Source: Phlegmacium glaucopus
Lineage: Eukaryota; Basidiomycota; Agaricomycetes; Agaricales; Cortinariaceae
Direction: 5' to 3'
Length of the DNA: 11,784 nt
Assembly: GCA_015039465.1 (NCBI GenBank)
Contig: MU130495.1
Location: forward strand, 69,312 to 81,095
The notes under the pieces are model-generated. The model searched no databases, had not been told where the DNA came from, and was given only the letters and a program-made list of their open reading frames with translations. Every line of letters starts with the position of its first letter. Positions within the stretch are counted from its first letter, which is position 1. A program made the translations under genes and the position numbers. Below, one piece after another: positions 8,251 to 11,784 of the stretch.

Positions 8251-8506
8251 CATCACAACCTCAATGCCAGTAACGTGGTCAACTTTTTTTCATTCATTTC
8301 ACACAACCGGTCACAAAACCTGGTACAACATGTTTTCAATGAGTTCTGCACTGTTTCACAAGATTTTTTCACTGTATAAAGCATGATATGGTATATTTAT
8401 AAGCTGTACAACACTTTAAAATGCTCAGAGGTAGAAATAGTACCTAAAATATGGTTCAAAATTGAGAACAAGTAGAAATCTTCATCTAACTAGCATCACT
8501 AAATTA
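8251..8506. other. Non-coding stretch downstream of the second pseudogene
   Basis: I see no reading frame or repeat here. It contains the 3' flank of the minus-strand gene that ends at 8507 and only two CpG dinucleotides (8275 and 8308). Confidence 0.4.
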
Positions 8507-9677
8507 CTATTCATCCTCCCAGCCACTATTCTCATCTGAGGAGTGAAAATCATTATATCCATCAAATACCTCTCCTTCATCTTCATTCTGTATTCCAGGA
8601 TCTACATATTTTGGTGACAATTTCCATTCTCCCTTGTTATATGATCTGATTGCTGCTTTGATAGCTTCTCTCTTCTCTGCAACTTTTGACTTGCTGTTAA
8701 TTGTGCCAAGATTTGGAGCACCTGCTTTCTTGAAAGCCTGAAAATGATCCTTCAGTTTTTCTCCTTTCAGCTTGTCAATCTCATCCTCCTTGAAAATTAG
8801 TGCAACTTTGGAAACATGATCTGCAACTTGAACTGCACGTTCTGTATGCTTTGTTTTAGCAGCTACCTTCTTGGCAATTTTCTCCTCAGTATGCTGAACA
8901 ATTCCTTCAAGACGCTCCTTCTCAGAAGTATCTCTCTCTCTTGAAACTGCTTGGATATATTGATGAGTTGTATCTGAGAACATTTCATTCATAAATGCCT
9001 CAGTATTGTTCCAGAAGAACATTGTCCATGCATTGTATTGTAGAAGAGTAAGTTGAGGTTGACGCCGCATCAGAACACAGAATGATCCCAGTGCTCCTTC
9101 ATCAATATCATTAGTTGAAGGCATCCATGCTAAATCTCTTTCTTCCTGTGTAGCCTCATCAATTAAGCCACCAGGTGCAAATTCAGATGTGAAACACTTC
9201 CAGGTCACCAGTGCTCCAGTACAGAATGCAACTAAAGCTGGCTTAAGATGTGGAAAATCTGATGCAAGCTTATTGATTTTATCAATAACCTCCTGTGAAT
9301 GCCAAGGTGTGCCATCAAAGGTCCCAACTGTATGTGAAACATGTTCACCAACCAGAAAAGTAGGATCTTCTATAATTTGCACCAAAAATGATTCAATCTT
9401 TTTATGCAAGGGTCCAAGGTTTAAAGCATTTAAACTTGCATCTTTTCATATTGCTCTCATATAGGGATGGCTAACTGCTTGAGAATAAAGAGCCAAAACA
9501 GCAAGTTCTGTTCTAGTTGGAATATCATGAAGGGCTTTCCACAAATTTTCCTTCATATGGCTATAACAGTGCACACTCCTTTTTGTCTTTTGCATATTTA
9601 AGATATTCAACAAATTTATCATGGTGGAGTGTTAATGCTGCTGCAGCCTCACAATGGGATTGAAAATGTGTATTGGA

Positions 9678-10407
9678 CATTGATAGGACCCAGGAGACAT
9701 CTAGGGATGTAAACACACCATTTTCGTGGTTTCACAACCTTCGCAGTATACTTGCAGATGCTCACATATCATTGCGGATACTTGCAGATCATCACAGGTC
9801 ATTGCAGATCATTGCAGATCATTGCACATTATTGCACATACTTGCAGATCATCACAGAATACTTGCAGATCATCGCAGATACTTGCAGTCATCACCAACA
9901 TTCGCATTATCATTCACAGTTGCCAGCTGTTCTCACAATCTTTAAACACAACTCCAACAAAGGTCACTCAGGTGACTGTATTACTCATCGCCTTTATTTT
10001 TATCTTGTCTCCTTTTATTTGGCTCTTATCTCCTATGTTTCATTACCAAATTACCGGATCCATGTGACTCCACTTTAACCCGCATTTTACATTTCTGTTT
10101 CACCTTTCTGCACTTAGCTATTTGCTAGTTACTATATTATTAGCAGTAGCAAGTAAGAGGAAGGAATAGAACAGGGGAGAACAGACAAATTACCACAGTT
10201 TTGATCCCACCTTTAGAACGTCGTACTAAGCTACTCTTGTACTCCTTAAAAATCATCCTGCAGGCTTTACTTTTTCTGCACATTATCTCGCACTTTAAAG
10301 CGAACCTTCGCACCTCATAAAACCTCACTATCACCTACTGAAGAGAACTACATCAACCCCACGAACTATGTACTACTTGCGGTCTGTCCCCACTGCAGGT
10401 ACATCAA
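9678..10407. mobile_element. About 730-bp insertion splitting the second pseudogene
   Basis: On the minus strand the protein runs …FTFPDT up to 10408 and resumes SNTHFQSHCEAAA from 9677, so the sequence between is foreign. The ends form a short imperfect inverted pair: CATTGATAGGACC at 9678 and the reverse complement of CATTGATGTACC near 10398-10409. No target duplication is evident, so the exact junction can move by a few bases. Inside are the GCAGAT-type repeats at 9742-9895. The rest shows no coding capacity that I trust. The superfamily is unknown. Helitron ends (TC…CTRR) were looked for and are absent. Confidence 0.6.
9742..9895. repeat. GCAGAT/CTTGCAGATCAT degenerate tandem array
   Basis: Units of about 10-12 bp, such as CTTGCAGATCAT, CATTGCAGAT and CATCGCAGATA, are repeated about a dozen times. 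All three plus-strand frames stay open over part of it and give repetitive peptides (ILADHHR-like), which is an effect of the repeat, not a gene. The array lies about 65 bp inside one end of the insertion, as subterminal binding-site arrays often do. Confidence 0.85.
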
Positions 10408-11019
10408 TGTATCAGGAAAGGTGAATTTTTGCCTACTTTTGTTTCCCACCAGGTACGGAATTGATCATGATGCCCAGATTTGTCATTTTTGTTGTTCAAG
10501 ATATCACCTGCAAGTTTTGTTGCTTTAATACCACCTTGTGAGGAATTTTTAACAACTCATTGGGCAGCTTCAGAATAATTTTTGTCTTCTTTAGCAGCCT
10601 CCTGAATTATGGCTTCATTGAATTTGTTTGGAAGTAAGACAGGTGGCTCCAGCCTATGCTCAACCCAAAATTTTCTCAGAGCAATATAACCTCCAAGTAC
10701 AGTATTTAGATCCTTATGACACCCACATCCAACCCAGACAAATAGCTTGAAAATAGCTTTCTCCTTATCAGATAGTTTTTCAAATGCATCTTGACCAAGA
10801 TCTGTTGTAAGCTTTTCCAACATTGCTGCTTTGTGCTCTTTTTGTGCAGATTCATCAAGGTTGTTCCAATCAGCCTCTCCACCAGCTTTTTCCACCATTT
10901 CTTTATGTGCAGAAAGAAAAAAAGGCATAAGCTCTTCATTTGTATCATCAATAATCCTTCTTTTACCAAGTACCTGGTGAACTGCTTCTGTTTTCTTCTT
11001 CCCCATCAACTCATAATCT

Positions 11020-11436
11020 TGTGGTAACGTAGTATGTACTACGGTATAAAATATATTTGATTTTTGCAAGAGATTGAGAGGACTCGGTCCATCTCCTAGT
11101 CCAAGCAGGGAATTTTGGGTGTTTTAAGGTTTTAGATAGCACAAATACTTCCTCGGTAACGGACCTTCGTTACTCCGAGTAGATATTGTGTTTTCCTCAG
11201 TGAAATATATGTAGGACTCGTAATAGGAGTCCTTTGAGAATGATTTATTGGGGAGTATTCAACTGCCTTATTACGGTACAAAAGTCCAGTATTTAAGTAA
11301 ATAGGACAATGAGAGAAAATGTGTGTGGCATACACTAAATATAACATGCTTCGTTGGGCCGTCTGGTGGCCCTATCCCATTCTGGTAATATTTTATGGGT
11401 CCATTGTTCAACCATAAGGGAATTACTTTCCTTACA
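11020..11436. mobile_element. About 415-bp insertion (solo LTR or small inverted-repeat element) in the second pseudogene
   Basis: AATCTT occurs directly on both sides (11015-11020 and 11436-11441). Removing the insert with one copy joins AKEKKD to YELMGKKK in a single open frame, which proves the insertion. The ends can be read two ways: TG…CA, the form of an LTR, with a 4-bp ATCT duplication (11020-11436); or GTGGTAAC…CTTAC with a 6-bp duplication (11021-11435). Inside there are no protein features; open frames across it are read-through. It contains CGTTACTCCG (11168-11177), also present in the insertion at about 1620-2142, and a TATAAAA near 11044. Confidence 0.8.
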
Positions 11437-11784
11437 ATCTTTTTTTTCTTTAGCACAGTGATCTGCATGCATTCCTGCAAGCTTTGAATAGACATTGATA
11501 AGACATGTGAAGCTACTTTGTTCTTTGGCAAGTGGACTATCATTGTAAATATCAAATATTTTCTGCAATTGATCATCCCAGTCCCTCATAGCTTGCTCAC
11601 TGCTTCCATCTAAGGATCTCTGAAGCCCTAGAAAGTATGTGACCTGTGCTTGTTCACCATCAGCATCCCTAACCTTATAGTGAGCATAGCAAGAGTTGTA
11701 ATTTAGGTTTTTATGGCCTGTTCCATCTGAGCCAAATGTAACAGCTATGACATACTTTATAAACTATTTGCATTATAGCAAGAG

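Larger units (their letters stand above)
8507..11784 (-). pseudogene. Gene of an unnamed repetitive mushroom protein family, broken by two insertions and open at the right edge
   Basis: Three coding pieces follow one another on the minus strand. Piece A (about 11745 to 11442, continuing off the window) reads AVTFGSDGTGHKNLNY, YFLGLQRSLDGSS and GMHADHCAKEKKD. Piece B (11014 to 10408) reads ELMGKKKTEAVHQVLG, VWVGCGCHKDLNTVLGGY, GIKATKLAGDIL and, after a one-base shift, FTFPDT. Piece C (9677 to 8507) reads SHCEAAAAL, ENLWKALHDI and LAVLALYSQAVSHPY, then an open run of 300 residues from 9409 containing EFAPGGLIDEAT, RRQPQLTLLQYNA, a Lys/Glu-rich helical region and an acidic tail ending SGWEDE. 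The order agrees with a protein family I remember from many agaricomycete genomes, where it is multicopy and usually just 'hypothetical'; I suspect it is encoded by a mobile element. Breaks: TGA at 10557-10559, an in-frame TGA shortly before 9409, and a frameshift near 9580. I cannot name its reaction. The GSDGT motif might hold a catalytic acid, but that is a guess. Confidence 0.75.

Noticed and set aside
9673..10078. Three overlapping plus-strand frames with repetitive peptides
   Set aside because: They are open in all three frames because of the GCAGAT-type tandem array, which is a property of the repeat and not of a coding gene.
9678..10407. Helitron
   Set aside because: The gap in the host gene lies between A and T, but the ends lack the 5' TC and 3' CTRR of that class, and a small inverted pair is present.
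11335..11436. tRNA-derived SINE head
   Set aside because: I looked for the two internal promoter boxes; no convincing GGTTCGA-type B box or cloverleaf is present.
11271..11589. Intact small minus-strand genes of 84-101 residues
   Set aside because: The first half belongs to the interrupted family (GMHADHCAKEKKD). The second half is translation of the 415-bp insertion.

Overview
The window looks like a transposon-rich, gene-poor stretch of a basidiomycete genome, most likely an agaricomycete. Four things point there: the introns are short (about 48-59 nt) with GTAAGT-like donors and YAG acceptors; there is a single WD40 repeat of the kind found in mushroom NACHT/WD40 proteins; the long hAT transposase looks agaricomycete-like; and a second dispersed gene family resembles one I know only from mushroom genomes. 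I see no intact host gene, tRNA, rRNA or CRISPR array. Family assignments come from recognition by eye, not from a search.

Layout. Positions 1-1150 hold a 21-bp direct repeat, one broken WD40 repeat (371-525) and otherwise non-coding sequence. Positions about 1150-6870 hold one large hAT DNA transposon. Its transposase gene runs on the minus strand (6538 down to 1465) in about a dozen exons. Clusters of short GACC-type repeats lie on both sides (about 1160-1375 and 6722-6862) and are probably its own subterminal repeats. The transposase is a pseudogene, with several TGA stops at probable arginine codons and several frameshifts. It also carries two younger insertions. A 1133-bp non-autonomous hAT element (3679-4811) sits inside an exon, with an 8-bp target duplication. 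A CpG-rich element of about 520 bp (about 1620-2142) sits in what was probably the last short intron. Positions 6866-8506 are AT-rich and almost free of CpG (three by my count in 6901-8500). They hold an LTR-like stretch with a TATA box, an AATAAA and a 47-bp tandem repeat.

Positions 8507 to the right edge hold a second multi-piece gene on the minus strand, from a repetitive mushroom protein family whose function I cannot name. It is broken by two insertions: about 730 bp at 9678-10407, carrying GCAGAT-type repeats, and about 415 bp at 11020-11436, flanked by a repeated 6-mer. Removing either insertion brings the reading frame back to, or very near, continuity.

The window is best read as a nested transposon graveyard. 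Two old elements decayed by CpG transitions, and later small non-autonomous elements landed in them. The clearest result is the exon-interrupting hAT element, whose boundaries are fixed at base level by its terminal repeats, its target duplication and the interrupted reading frame.
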